From Streptomyces sp. CHD11 (GTDB lineage: Bacteria > Actinomycetota > Actinomycetes > Streptomycetales > Streptomycetaceae): a stretch of DNA of 64,000 bases. The stretch is taken from NCBI RefSeq assembly GCF_018638295.1, contig NZ_JABTTS010000010.1, positions 298,636 to 362,635 on the forward strand, given 5' to 3'. The notes under the pieces were generated by a model, which was not told where the DNA came from, did no database searches, and was given only the letters and a program-made list of their open reading frames with translations. The position numbers and the translations under genes were made by a program. Each line of letters starts with the position of its first letter. The first letter of the stretch is position 1. Below are positions 1 through 8,077 of this stretch, in pieces.

Positions 1-1
1 C

Positions 2-259
2 TTCGGCGCGGTGGTCGGCGCGACACTCGGCGACCTGTCCTCCTACGATCTGGACACCGGCGGCCCGATCCTCGCCCCCGGCATCGGCGCGCAGGGTGCC
101 ACGGCGGCCGATCTCCCGGCGGTGTTCGGAAGGACGGTGCGCAATGTCGTGCCCAACGTCAGCCGGGGAGTGTTGCGCCACGGTCCCGACGTGGTCGCTC
201 TGCGTGACGCCGCGGAGCGGTTCGCGGAAGAGATCCGGACCGCGGTGACGGCTGCCTGA
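2..259 (+). CDS. pyrF: Orotidine 5'-phosphate decarboxylase, C-terminal part (cut by window start)
   Basis: The reading frame is open from base 2 and ends at TGA 257-259; only the last 85 residues are inside the window. The segment LAPGIGAQGATAADL is the phosphate-binding loop region of the actinobacterial/myxobacterial type (long form) of OMP decarboxylase, the last step of UMP synthesis. The active-site Lys/Asp cluster lies outside the window and cannot be checked. A good intrinsic terminator follows at 338-365, so this is probably the end of the pyrimidine operon. Family call is from recognition of the C-terminal motif only. Confidence 0.85.
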   Translation, partial: FGAVVGATLGDLSSYDLDTGGPILAPGIGAQGATAADLPAVFGRTVRNVVPNVSRGVLRHGPDVVALRDAAERFAEEIRTAVTAA

Positions 260-337
260 GACCGGCCGACGAGGGAATCCGTGGTCGTCGCGCTGCGCGG
301 ACATCCTCGAATCCGCAGCCTTTTGTCCGTAATGCCC

Positions 338-365
338 GTCCTGGCTGAGGCTGACCAGGACTTTT
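338..365 (+). terminator. Intrinsic terminator after pyrF
   Basis: A 7-bp perfect stem GTCCTGG (338-344) / CCAGGAC (355-361) with a 10-nt loop is followed directly by TTTT. It lies about 80 bp past the pyrF stop and before the promoter of the next gene. Confidence 0.7.
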
Positions 366-377
366 CCGCAGTTCTCG

Positions 378-406
378 CTGACTCAGGCGAATCTGGCCGC
401 TAGTCT
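378..406 (+). promoter_or_regulatory. Candidate promoter of the sIHF gene
   Basis: CTGACT (378-383), 17-bp spacer, TAGTCT (401-406) resembles the SigA-type (HrdB) consensus TTGACA-N17-TANNNT. It sits between the pyrF terminator and the sIHF start, about 105 bp upstream of the GTG. Confidence 0.5.
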
Positions 407-514
407 CCGACGGAGAGTGAACGGGCGACGCTGTCGCCCGTGACTCCAGGTGTGGGGCGACCAGGTTCCTCACCGGTCCGTATCCGACAGTTCGACATCC
501 GAGGTGACGTAGGC

Positions 515-838
515 GTGGCTCTTCCGCCCCTTACCCCTGAACAGCGCGCAGCCGCGCTCGAAAAGGCCGCCGCGGCTCGCCGGGAGCGGGCCGAGGTCAA
601 GAATCGACTCAAGCACTCCGGCGCCTCGCTTCACGAGGTCATCAAGCAGGGCCAGGAGAACGACGTCATCGGCAAGATGAAGGTCTCCGCCCTGCTCGAG
701 TCCCTGCCCGGCGTCGGCAAGGTCCGCGCCAAGCAGATCATGGAGCGACTGGGCATTTCCGAGAGCCGCCGGGTTCGTGGTCTCGGTTCCAACCAGATCG
801 CCTCCCTGGAGCGCGAGTTCGGCAGTACCGGCTCCTGA
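515..838 (+). CDS. ihf: Actinobacterial integration host factor (sIHF/mIHF)
   Basis: This is a 107-residue nucleoid-associated protein, the size typical of Streptomyces sIHF. The GTG at 515 (MALPPLTPEQRAA) is chosen because GAGG (501-504) lies 10 nt upstream and the family begins here; a longer in-frame reading from 440 has no such support. Residues about 1-50 are a charged Ala/Lys/Arg/Glu helix and residues about 60-90 carry the helix-hairpin-helix/H2TH-like DNA-contact segment LPGVGKVRAKQIMERLGI. Family knowledge: sIHF binds DNA non-specifically, affects topoisomerase activity, and influences sporulation and antibiotic production. It is followed at 60 bp by gmk, the conserved actinobacterial order. 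Confidence 0.95.
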   Translation: MALPPLTPEQRAAALEKAAAARRERAEVKNRLKHSGASLHEVIKQGQENDVIGKMKVSALLESLPGVGKVRAKQIMERLGISESRRVRGLGSNQIASLEREFGSTGS

Positions 839-898
839 GTGCCGGGCAGCCCGGGACCGGCGTCCCGGGCATCCCGGGATTGCTGGAATAATCGCCGC

Positions 899-1492
899 AT
901 GGCTGCAACACCCCGGGGGACGTCCCCCGTACCCCCGGACGTACGTCCGCGGCTGACCGTGCTCTCCGGCCCCTCCGGGGTCGGCAAGAGCACGGTCGTC
1001 GCCCATATGCGCAAGGAACACCCGGAGGTCTGGCTCTCCGTCTCGGCGACGACGCGGAAGCCCCGCCCCGGTGAGCAGCACGGAGTCCACTACTTCTTCG
1101 TCACCGACGAGGAGATGGACAAGCTGATCGCCAACGGTGAGCTGCTGGAGTGGGCCGAGTTCGCCGGCAACCGCTACGGCACGCCCCGCGCGGCGGTGCT
1201 CGAGCACCTGGAGGCGGGTGTGCCCGTGCTGCTGGAGATCGACCTCCAGGGCGCGCGGCAGGTCCGCGGGTCCATGGCCGAGGCCCAGCTCGTGTTCCTG
1301 GCTCCCCCCTCGTGGGAAGAGCTCGTGCGCAGGCTCACGGGTCGCGGCACCGAGTCGGCCGAGGTCATCGAGCGGCGGCTCGCGGCCGCGAAGACCGAAC
1401 TGGCCGCCGAACCGGAATTCGACGTCACCCTGGTCAACACCTCCGTCAGGGACGTCGCCCGCGAGCTGCTAGCCTTGATGAAGGTCGTGTGA
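899..1492 (+). CDS. gmk: Guanylate kinase
   Basis: This 197-residue protein phosphorylates GMP to GDP with ATP. The P-loop GPSGVGKST is at residues 24-32, followed by the GMP-binding segment [11 protein letters not shown] and YGTP, and the lid/adenine region with RGTES. The ATG at 899 is used; about 20 residues precede the P-loop, an N-terminal extension usual in Streptomyces. The sequence upstream of the start has no strong ribosome-binding site. Gene order sIHF-gmk-rpoZ is the standard actinobacterial cluster; gmk and rpoZ are 62 bp apart. Confidence 0.96.
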   Translation: MAATPRGTSPVPPDVRPRLTVLSGPSGVGKSTVVAHMRKEHPEVWLSVSATTRKPRPGEQHGVHYFFVTDEEMDKLIANGELLEWAEFAGNRYGTPRAAVLEHLEAGVPVLLEIDLQGARQVRGSMAEAQLVFLAPPSWEELVRRLTGRGTESAEVIERRLAAAKTELAAEPEFDVTLVNTSVRDVARELLALMKVV

Positions 1493-1554
1493 TCGTGAGC
1501 AGTCGCTCACCGCTCGGATCGACTGAATCTTTCCCATCCATCGGAAGGTAGAGC

Positions 1555-1827
1555 GTGTCCTCTTCCATCTCCGCGCCCGAGGGCATCATCAACCCGCCGA
1601 TCGACGAGCTCCTCGAGGCCACGGACTCGAAGTACAGCCTCGTGATCTACGCGGCCAAGCGGGCCCGACAGATCAACGCGTACTACTCGCAGCTCGGCGA
1701 GGGCCTGCTCGAGTACGTCGGTCCCCTCGTCGACACCCACGTCCACGAGAAGCCGCTCTCGATCGCCCTGCGCGAGATCAACGCGGGACTGCTGACCTCC
1801 GAGGCCGTCGAAGGCCCCGGCCAGTAA
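1555..1827 (+). CDS. rpoZ: RNA polymerase omega subunit
   Basis: This 90-residue protein starts at GTG 1555 behind a good ribosome-binding site GGAAGG (1543-1548). It contains the omega core: [18 protein letters not shown], the AAKRARQIN helix and the C-terminal [11 protein letters not shown] segment. Omega clamps the C-terminus of beta-prime and helps assemble RNA polymerase. Length and sequence match Streptomyces omega, known to be needed for normal growth and sporulation. A long terminator-like hairpin follows. Confidence 0.96.
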   Translation: MSSSISAPEGIINPPIDELLEATDSKYSLVIYAAKRARQINAYYSQLGEGLLEYVGPLVDTHVHEKPLSIALREINAGLLTSEAVEGPGQ

Positions 1828-1867
1828 CCGGTCAGTACGTCCTATCAGCGGTTCGCAGCTGACTTTT

Positions 1868-1902
1868 CCACAGGCCCGGCAGCACGTCTGCCGGGCCTGT
1901 GG
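1868..1902 (+). terminator. Perfect 15-bp hairpin between rpoZ and coaBC
   Basis: CCACAGGCCCGGCAG (1868-1882) pairs without mismatch with 1888-1902 across a 5-nt loop CACGT. It is preceded by TTTT but not followed by a T-run, as is usual for Streptomyces terminators. It lies 40 bp after the rpoZ stop. Confidence 0.65.
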
Positions 1903-1949
1903 TGTCTCATGGGGACTGGTCGCACATTTCCGAGGTCCGGGGAGAGACG

Positions 1950-3152
1950 GTGGACAAGCCGAAGGTCGTCCTGGGGGTCAGCGGCGGCATCGCCGCCTAC
2001 AAGGCCTGCGAGCTGCTCAGGCGGCTGACCGAGTCGGGGCACGAGGTGCGGGTCGTCCCCACCGCCTCCGCGCTGCACTTCGTCGGCGCCGCCACCTGGT
2101 CCGCCCTCTCCGGACACCCGGTCTCCACCGAGGTCTGGGACGACGTCCACGAGGTGCCGCACGTCCGCATCGGCCAGCACGCCGACCTGGTCGTCGTCGC
2201 CCCGGCCACCGCCGACCTGCTCGCCAGGGCCGCCCACGGCCTGGCCGACGACCTGCTCACCAACACCCTCCTCACGGCCCGCTGCCCGGTCGTCTTCGCC
2301 CCCGCCATGCACACCGAGATGTGGGAGCACCCGGCCACCCGGGACAACGTGGCGACGCTGCGCGCCCGGGGCGCCGTCGTCGTCGAACCGGCGGTGGGAC
2401 GTCTCACCGGCGCCGACACCGGCAGGGGCCGGCTGCCCGATCCGGGCGCGATCCTCGAGGTCTGCCGCCGGGTGCTCGCCCGCGGAGTCACCGGGCCCGA
2501 CCTCAAGGGCCGGCATGTCGTCGTCAGTGCCGGAGGCACCCGCGAGCCCCTCGACCCCGTCCGCTTCCTCGGCAACCGCTCCTCCGGCAAGCAGGGGTAC
2601 GCCCTCGCCCGCACCGCCGCCGCCCGCGGCGCCCGCGTCACGCTGATCGCGGCCAACTCCGCGCTGCCCGATCCGGCCGGAGTCGACCTCGTGGCCGTCG
2701 GCACCGCGGTGGAACTGCGGGAGGCCGTGCTGCGCGCCGCCGCCGACGCGGACGCGGTGGTCATGGCCGCGGCCGTCGCCGACTTCCGCCCGGCGGCCTA
2801 CGCCACCGGGAAGATCAAGAAGAAGGACGGACAGGAGCCCGAGCCCATCACCCTGGTGCGTAATCCGGACATCCTGGCCGAGATCTCCGGCGAACGGGTG
2901 CGGTCCGGACAGGTGATCGTGGGCTTCGCCGCCGAGACCGACGACGTGCTCGCCAACGGCCGCGCCAAGCTGCAGCGCAAGGGCTGCGATCTCCTGGTGG
3001 TGAACGAGGTGGGGGAGCGCATGACCTTCGGCCAGGACGAGAGCGAGGCCGTGGTGCTGGGCGCCGACGGCAGCGAGACCCCCGTCGCGCACGGCCCGAA
3101 GGAGACCCTGGCCGAGACCGTCTGGGACCTGGTGGCCGAACGCCTCGGATGA
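1950..3152 (+). CDS. coaBC: Bifunctional CoA biosynthesis protein (PPC synthetase / PPC decarboxylase)
   Basis: This 400-residue protein starts at GTG 1950 (MDKPKVVLGVSGGIAAYKA) behind GGGGAGAG. The N-terminal half (about 1-185) is the FMN-dependent CoaC decarboxylase with the flavoprotein signature GVSGGIAAYK and the active-site motif PAMHTEMW (family PxMNxxMW). The C-terminal half (from about 190) is CoaB, which joins phosphopantothenate and cysteine, starting with SAGGTREPLDPVRFLGN and carrying the NRSSGKQG and KIKKK elements. Together they convert 4'-phosphopantothenate to 4'-phosphopantetheine. The position between rpoZ and metK is the conserved actinobacterial arrangement. Confidence 0.96.
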   Translation: MDKPKVVLGVSGGIAAYKACELLRRLTESGHEVRVVPTASALHFVGAATWSALSGHPVSTEVWDDVHEVPHVRIGQHADLVVVAPATADLLARAAHGLADDLLTNTLLTARCPVVFAPAMHTEMWEHPATRDNVATLRARGAVVVEPAVGRLTGADTGRGRLPDPGAILEVCRRVLARGVTGPDLKGRHVVVSAGGTREPLDPVRFLGNRSSGKQGYALARTAAARGARVTLIAANSALPDPAGVDLVAVGTAVELREAVLRAAADADAVVMAAAVADFRPAAYATGKIKKKDGQEPEPITLVRNPDILAEISGERVRSGQVIVGFAAETDDVLANGRAKLQRKGCDLLVVNEVGERMTFGQDESEAVVLGADGSETPVAHGPKETLAETVWDLVAERLG

Positions 3153-3277
3153 GTGATTTGTCCGCCCTTGGCCTCTCGCCGACCTCGTCCACCGGGGGCG
3201 TGGCCCCTCTGGCGCGCCTCGGCCGGCCCGGAGAGAATGCCCGTGCCGCAGGTCACAGCGCTCCCGGTAGGCGAGAC

Positions 3278-3356
3278 AGGAGGACCCGTGGCGAGCGCGA
3301 CCGATAAACTGTCCGACGGACGGCGCCCGGGTGCAGCCCCCGCCGTCCGCCCATGA
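3278..3356 (+). other. Possible 22-codon leader ORF or promoter region ahead of metK
   Basis: An AGGAGG box (3278-3283) lies 4 nt before GTG 3288, opening a 22-codon frame that ends with TGA 3354-3356, 34 bp before metK. The same stretch holds TAAACT (3305-3310), which could instead be a -10 element for a metK promoter; no matching -35 is clear. I cannot tell a leader peptide from a promoter by sequence alone. Confidence 0.25.
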
Positions 3357-3390
3357 TCAGCCAGCAGCCGCTGCAACCCCAGGGAGCATT

Positions 3391-4599
3391 GTGTCCCGTC
3401 GTCTGTTCACCTCGGAGTCCGTCACCGAGGGCCACCCCGACAAGATCGCTGACCAGATCAGCGACACCATCCTCGACGCACTGCTGCGCGAGGACCCGGC
3501 CTCCCGGGTCGCCGTCGAGACCCTGATCACCACCGGCCTGGTGCACGTGGCCGGTGAGGTCACCACCAAGACGTACGCGGACATCGCGACGCTGGTGCGC
3601 AACAAGATCCTGGAGATCGGCTACGACTCCTCGAAGAAGGGCTTCGACGGCGCCTCCTGTGGCGTCTCGGTGTCCATCGGCGCGCAGTCCCCGGACATCG
3701 CTCAGGGTGTCGACGCCGCCTACGAGGCCCGCGTCGAGGGCGACGACGACGAACTGGACCGGCAGGGCGCCGGCGACCAGGGCCTGATGTTCGGCTACGC
3801 GACGGACGAGACGCCGACGCTGATGCCTCTGCCGGTCTTCCTCGCGCACCGCCTGTCCAAGCGCCTGTCCGACGTGCGCAAGAACGGGACCATCCCCTAC
3901 CTCCGCCCGGACGGCAAGACCCAGGTCACCATCGAGTACGACGGTGACAAGGCGGTCCGTCTGGACACCGTGGTCGTCTCCTCCCAGCACGCCTCCGACA
4001 TCGACCTGGAGTCGCTGCTCGCCCCCGACATCCGCGAGTTCGTCGTGGAGCCGGAGCTGAAGGCGCTGCTGGACGAGGGCATCAAGCTCGACACCGAGAA
4101 GTACCGGCTGCTGGTGAATCCCACCGGCCGGTTCGAGATCGGCGGCCCGATGGGCGACGCGGGCCTGACGGGCCGCAAGATCATCATCGACACCTACGGC
4201 GGCATGGCCCGCCACGGCGGCGGCGCCTTCTCCGGCAAGGACCCCTCCAAGGTGGACCGCTCGGCGGCGTACGCGATGCGCTGGGTCGCCAAGAACGTGG
4301 TGGCGGCCGGACTGGCCGCCCGCTGCGAGGTCCAGGTGGCGTACGCGATCGGCAAGGCCGAGCCGGTCGGCCTGTTCGTCGAGACCTTCGGCACCGCCAC
4401 GATCGACACCGAGAAGATCGAGAAGGCCATCGACGAGGTCTTCGACCTCCGTCCGGCCGCGATCATCCGCGATCTGGACCTGCTGCGCCCGATCTACGCG
4501 CAGACCGCCGCCTACGGTCACTTCGGACGTGAGCTGCCCGACTTCACCTGGGAGCGCACCGACCGCGTGGACGCCCTGCGCAAGGCGACGGGGCTCTAG
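3391..4599 (+). CDS. metK: S-adenosylmethionine synthetase
   Basis: This 402-residue enzyme makes SAM from methionine and ATP. The GTG at 3391 ([18 protein letters not shown]) has AGGGAG at 3381-3386. Conserved motifs are visible: [14 protein letters not shown] for ATP/Mg, [12 protein letters not shown], the P-loop-like [19 protein letters not shown], and the C-terminal DFTWE. Length is normal. In Streptomyces, SAM level and metK dosage influence antibiotic production. I see no SAM riboswitch in the 238-bp upstream gap. A terminator follows at 4615-4663. Confidence 0.97.
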   Translation: MSRRLFTSESVTEGHPDKIADQISDTILDALLREDPASRVAVETLITTGLVHVAGEVTTKTYADIATLVRNKILEIGYDSSKKGFDGASCGVSVSIGAQSPDIAQGVDAAYEARVEGDDDELDRQGAGDQGLMFGYATDETPTLMPLPVFLAHRLSKRLSDVRKNGTIPYLRPDGKTQVTIEYDGDKAVRLDTVVVSSQHASDIDLESLLAPDIREFVVEPELKALLDEGIKLDTEKYRLLVNPTGRFEIGGPMGDAGLTGRKIIIDTYGGMARHGGGAFSGKDPSKVDRSAAYAMRWVAKNVVAAGLAARCEVQVAYAIGKAEPVGLFVETFGTATIDTEKIEKAIDEVFDLRPAAIIRDLDLLRPIYAQTAAYGHFGRELPDFTWERTDRVDALRKATGL

Positions 4600-4614
4600 G
4601 CCCCGCCGCGTGTT

Positions 4615-4663
4615 CGCCCGAGGCCCGGCGGTCCCTTCCGAGGGGCGGCCGGGCCTGCGGGCG
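4615..4663 (+). terminator. Terminator hairpin after metK
   Basis: Outer arms CGCCCG (4615-4620) / CGGGCG (4658-4663) continue into a perfect 9-bp stem AGGCCCGGC (4621-4629) / GCCGGGCCT (4648-4656) with one bulged base. It lies 16 bp after the metK stop and separates metK from the tRNA-like locus. Confidence 0.6.
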
Positions 4664-4766
4664 TACCGGGGCGGCGGTCCCCCGTACCGGGGCCGGCCGT
4701 AATCCCGGTGCGGTCCCGCGCCCGCGCGTCCTACGCTGCCGGTACAGCGGCGTCGCGGCCCGGTGC

Positions 4767-4854
4767 GAAGGGCACGGTTCCTTCCGGGTGACACCCTCGC
4801 AGGTTCGAATCCTGCTGCCGGTCCCGGACCGGCATGGCCGAGTGGACCAAGGCA
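4767..4854 (+). ncRNA. Candidate circularly permuted tRNA-like RNA (class II, serine-like parts)
   Basis: Read 5' to 3', the 88 nt contain: a 5-bp anticodon-like arm GAAGG/CCTTC (4767-4771/4780-4784) with 8-nt loop GCACGGTT; a long variable arm GGGT-GAC-ACCC (4786-4796); a canonical T-arm GCAGG-TTCGAAT-CCTGC (4799-4815); a 3' acceptor strand TGCCGGT (4816-4822); a 5-nt loop CCCGG; the exact complement ACCGGCA (4828-4834) as 5' acceptor strand; U8-G9; a D-arm GCC-GAGTGGACCAA-GGC (4837-4853) with the invariant GG; and A26 (4854). The order is that of a tRNA cut between positions 26 and 27 and closed through the acceptor. The anticodon-like loop has 8 nt and lacks U33, so decoding is doubtful. 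GAAG is repeated at 4855-4858 and could also pair with CTTC 4781-4784. No promoter is obvious (TACGCT at 4732-4737 is a weak -10). A pseudogene or a dedicated non-decoding RNA are both possible. Confidence 0.55.
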
Positions 4855-4882
4855 GAAGCGTCTCCGGGCGCAGCGTCCGTAC

Positions 4883-4903
4883 CCGGGCCGATCTCGGGCC
4901 CGG
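4883..4903 (+). terminator. Hairpin directly downstream of the permuted tRNA-like RNA
   Basis: CCGGGCC (4883-4889) / GGCCCGG (4897-4903), 7 bp with a 7-nt loop, 28 nt after the tRNA-like segment and before the priA start. It could end a discrete small transcript. Confidence 0.4.
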
Positions 4904-4938
4904 CGCCGTTGTCAGTGCCGTTTGGTAAGAATGCAGGC

Positions 4939-7086
4939 GTGAGCAGCGAGAACGGACAGCGGGACGGCGGCGCGGAGGGCGCGCCGCCCGAGCAGCTCGC
5001 GCTCATCCGGGACAGCGTGCGCAAGGCGAAGGTCCCCCGGGCCAAACCGCGCACGTGGCGGGGCGCCGCGCTGGCCGGGGAGCTGCCCGTCGCCCGGGTC
5101 CTGGTCGACAAGGGTGTGCTCCATCTCGACCGGTACTTCGACTACGCCGTGCCCGAGGAACTGGACGCGGACGCGCAGCCGGGCGTACGGGTCCGGGTGC
5201 GGTTCGGAGCCGGCCGCCACCGGGTCCGCGAGGGCCGGCGCGAGGGCGGCGGACTGATCGACGGGTTCCTCGTCGAGCGGCTCGCCGAATCCGACTACGC
5301 CGGTCCGCTGGCGGCGCTGGCCCAGGTCGTCTCGCCCGAGCCGGTGCTCGACGGGGAACTGCTGGGTCTCGCCCGCGCGGTGGCCGACCGGTACGCGGGC
5401 AGCCTCGCCGACGTTCTCCAGCTCGCCGTGCCGCCGCGCAACGCGCGCGCCGAGAAGCGCCCCTCGCCCGCTCCGCTGCCCCCGCCCCCGGCGCCCCCGC
5501 CCGGCTCCTGGGAGCGGTACGAGCAGGGGCCCGCGTTCCTGGAGGCACTCGAGGCCGGCGGCGTCCCACGGGCCGTGTGGAGCGCCCTGCCGGGCCCGCT
5601 GTGGAGCGAGGAGCTGGCCCGGGCCGTCGCGGCCACCCTGGCCTCCGGGCGCGGCGCGCTGGCCGTCCTGCCGGACGGACGGGCGGTGGCCCGCCTCGAC
5701 GCGGCGCTCACCGCGCTGCTGGGTGAGGGCCGGCACGCGGTCCTCACCGCCGACGCGGGGCCGGAGAAGCGGTACGCGCAGTGGCTCGCGGTACGGCGTG
5801 GATCCGTACGGGCCGTCATCGGGACCCGGGCGGCGATGTTCGCGCCGGTACGGGACCTCGGACTCGTCGCCGTCTGGGACGACGGCGACGACAGCCACAG
5901 CGAGCAGCACGCCCCGCAGCCGCATACCCGTGAGGTGCTGCTGCTCAGGGCGGCCCAGGACCGGTGCGCCTTCCTGCTGGGCGGCTGGAGCTGCAGCGTG
6001 GAGGCCGCCCAGCTCGTGGACACCGGCTGGGCCAGGCCGCTGGTCGCCACGAGGGAGCGGGTCCGCGCCACCGCCCCGCTGGTACGGACCGTGGGCGACC
6101 AGGATCTGGCGCGCGACGAGGCCGCCCGCGCGGCCAGGCTGCCCACGCTCGCCTGGCAGGCCGTCAGGGAGGGACTGCGGCACGGACCGGTGCTCGTCCA
6201 GGTCCCCCGGCGGGGATACGTACCGCGGATGGCGTGCGCCACGTGCCGGGCTCCGGCCCGTTGCCGGCACTGCTCCGGACCGATCGAGGCACGGGGGGCC
6301 GACGATCTGCGGTGCGGATGGTGCGGACGCGGGGAGAGCGGCTGGCACTGCCCCGAGTGCGGCGGGTTCCGGCTGCGGGCGCAGGTGGTGGGGGCGCGGC
6401 GGACCGCGGAGGAACTGGGCCGGGCCTTCCCCGCCGTGCCGGTACGGACCTCGGGGCGCGAGCACGTCCTGGACACGGTGCCGGGGACACCCGCACTGGT
6501 CGTGAGCACGCCCGGGGCGGAGCCGGAGGCCGAGGGCGGTTACGCGGCGGCGCTGCTGCTGGACGGGTGGGCCATGGTGGGCCGGCCCGATCTCCGGTCG
6601 GGGGAGGACGCCCTGCGCCGCTGGATCGCCGCGGCGGCACTGGTCCGTCCGCAGCCGGCGGGCGGCACCGTCGTGGTGGTCGCCGAGCCGACGCTGCGGC
6701 CGGTGCAGGCGCTGGTGCGGTGGGACCCGGCGGGGCACGCGGTGCGGGAGCTGGCCGAGCGGGGCGAACTGGGCTTCCCGCCGGTGTCCCGGATGGCGGC
6801 GGTGTCGGGGCCGGGGGAGACGGTGGCCGAGTTCCTCCGTGCGGTGGAGCTGCCGGCCCGGGCGGAGGTCCTGGGCCCGGTGCCCCTGCCGGTCACCGCG
6901 CCCGGCCGCCCGCGGCGCCCGGGCGCACCCCCGCCGGGCGAACAGTGGGACCGGGCACTGGTCCGGGTGCCCCCCGGGCACGGCGCCGCGCTCGCCGCGG
7001 CGCTGAAGACCGCCCAGGCGGCCCGCATGGCCAAGGGCGGGGGCGATCCGGTGTGGGTCCGCGTCGACCCACTCGACATCGGCTGA
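4939..7086 (+). CDS. priA: Primosomal protein N' (PriA) homologue, helicase motifs lost
   Basis: This 715-residue protein starts at GTG 4939 (MSSENGQRDGG); TAAGAAT at 4926-4932 could be a -10 giving a leaderless message, as no strong ribosome-binding site exists. The N-terminal PriA DNA-binding domain is visible at about residues 45-130 (VARVLVDKGVLHLDRYFDYAVP). The zinc-binding Cys pairs of PriA are kept (CATC, CRHC, CGWC, CPEC; about 430-480). The Walker A GxGKT and the DEEH box are absent: the Walker A position reads GRGALAVLPDGRAV and the DEEH position WDDGDDSHSEQH. Actinobacterial PriA homologues are known to lack ATPase motifs, so a structural replication-restart role without helicase activity is inferred. 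Confidence 0.9.
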   Translation: MSSENGQRDGGAEGAPPEQLALIRDSVRKAKVPRAKPRTWRGAALAGELPVARVLVDKGVLHLDRYFDYAVPEELDADAQPGVRVRVRFGAGRHRVREGRREGGGLIDGFLVERLAESDYAGPLAALAQVVSPEPVLDGELLGLARAVADRYAGSLADVLQLAVPPRNARAEKRPSPAPLPPPPAPPPGSWERYEQGPAFLEALEAGGVPRAVWSALPGPLWSEELARAVAATLASGRGALAVLPDGRAVARLDAALTALLGEGRHAVLTADAGPEKRYAQWLAVRRGSVRAVIGTRAAMFAPVRDLGLVAVWDDGDDSHSEQHAPQPHTREVLLLRAAQDRCAFLLGGWSCSVEAAQLVDTGWARPLVATRERVRATAPLVRTVGDQDLARDEAARAARLPTLAWQAVREGLRHGPVLVQVPRRGYVPRMACATCRAPARCRHCSGPIEARGADDLRCGWCGRGESGWHCPECGGFRLRAQVVGARRTAEELGRAFPAVPVRTSGREHVLDTVPGTPALVVSTPGAEPEAEGGYAAALLLDGWAMVGRPDLRSGEDALRRWIAAAALVRPQPAGGTVVVVAEPTLRPVQALVRWDPAGHAVRELAERGELGFPPVSRMAAVSGPGETVAEFLRAVELPARAEVLGPVPLPVTAPGRPRRPGAPPPGEQWDRALVRVPPGHGAALAAALKTAQAARMAKGGGDPVWVRVDPLDIG

Positions 7087-7120
7087 CCCGTCCGGACCGG
7101 ACCGGCCGTGCAACATGCCG

Positions 7121-7155
7121 CCGCCCTCCCGAGGACGGTGCGTCCGGGAGGGCGG
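7121..7155. terminator. Bidirectional terminator between priA and the HTH gene
   Basis: A perfect 11-bp stem CCGCCCTCCCG (7121-7131) / CGGGAGGGCGG (7145-7155) with a 13-nt loop lies between the two convergent genes. Confidence 0.65.
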
Positions 7156-7174
7156 GTGTGGGGGGCGGGGCGGC

Positions 7175-7738
7175 TCAGCCGTTGCGCGGGGCGGGGAAGA
7201 CCGCCGGGCGGGGCTCCTCGCGCAGGGACGGGCTGCCGGCCGTGGGCTGGGTCGGCATCGAGCGGGCCGCGGGGACCGTGGGCACGGTGGAGACACCCGC
7301 GCCCACGTTCACCACACGGGTTTCCGACGGCTCGGGGGCGCGTTCGGCCTGGACGGTGGCGGTGGCCGTGGCGGCGGCCGCCCGGTCGGCCGCACGGCGG
7401 GCGCCGTAACGGCGGTGCACCGCCTGCTTGGTGACTCCGAGCGCGGAGCCCACCGCGTCCCACGAGAAGCCCAGTGAGCGGTCGAAGTCCACGGCCGCCG
7501 TGACCAGGGTCTCGACGCTGTCCCGCAGTTCCTGGGCGAGACGGACCGTCGGGGCGGGGGCGCGTCCGTAGACGACGAAGCCCGTGGAGGGGCCGGAGCG
7601 GCGCGGGCGGTAGACGTTGCCCAGCTGGGCGGTGAGCGTGCGCAGTGCGTCCACCTGCCGCCGGACGCGCTCGATGTCCCGCACCAGCAAGTGCAGGCTG
7701 GCCCGAGCCTGGGCGTCGTGGGTTGCGTGGTCGGCCAT
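7175..7738 (-). CDS. Helix-turn-helix domain protein of unknown role
   Basis: This 187-residue protein is read from ATG 7738 ([16 protein letters not shown]), 7 nt after GAGAGG. Residues about 5-50 form an amphipathic helix rich in Arg/Leu that could dimerise. Residues about 90-125 contain [24 protein letters not shown], a sigma-70 region 4-like or Sigma-70/Xre-like HTH of the type found in many short Streptomyces proteins. The C-terminal 65 residues are low-complexity Ala/Thr/Pro. It converges on priA. DNA binding is likely; the target is unknown. Confidence 0.75.
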   Translation of the reverse strand: MADHATHDAQARASLHLLVRDIERVRRQVDALRTLTAQLGNVYRPRRSGPSTGFVVYGRAPAPTVRLAQELRDSVETLVTAAVDFDRSLGFSWDAVGSALGVTKQAVHRRYGARRAADRAAAATATATVQAERAPEPSETRVVNVGAGVSTVPTVPAARSMPTQPTAGSPSLREEPRPAVFPAPRNG

Positions 7739-8077
7739 GAACAAGCCTCTCGAACCGGCGTTGAAAGGAATGAGCCCGCTGCCGGGCCCGTGGGTCAATC
7801 TCTCTTGACCAACGCGCGGGCGCTCCGCTGGTCACGGGGAGGGGGCGTGGCGGCATATGCGTACGCCCCCTGGGAGGGCTCGTCGTGGGGTCTCGTCCCG
7901 GACCTGCGGTCTCGGGTGTCCCCCGCCGCGCACCGGCGTGTCCCGGGGCGGGAGACGGAGGTCTCCCCTTCCGGACGCCCGTCGCCGGCGGCTGTCCCCG
8001 GACGGGGGTCCCGGGTACCGGGCCATAGACTGGTGCGCTGCCCCAGCCGCCCCCGCCCGAGAGGCCCTCCGCACCCC

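Noticed and set aside
4834..4938. N-terminal extension of PriA from ATG 4834
   Set aside because: It would run through the D-arm of the tRNA-like segment and has no ribosome-binding site; family start fits GTG 4939.
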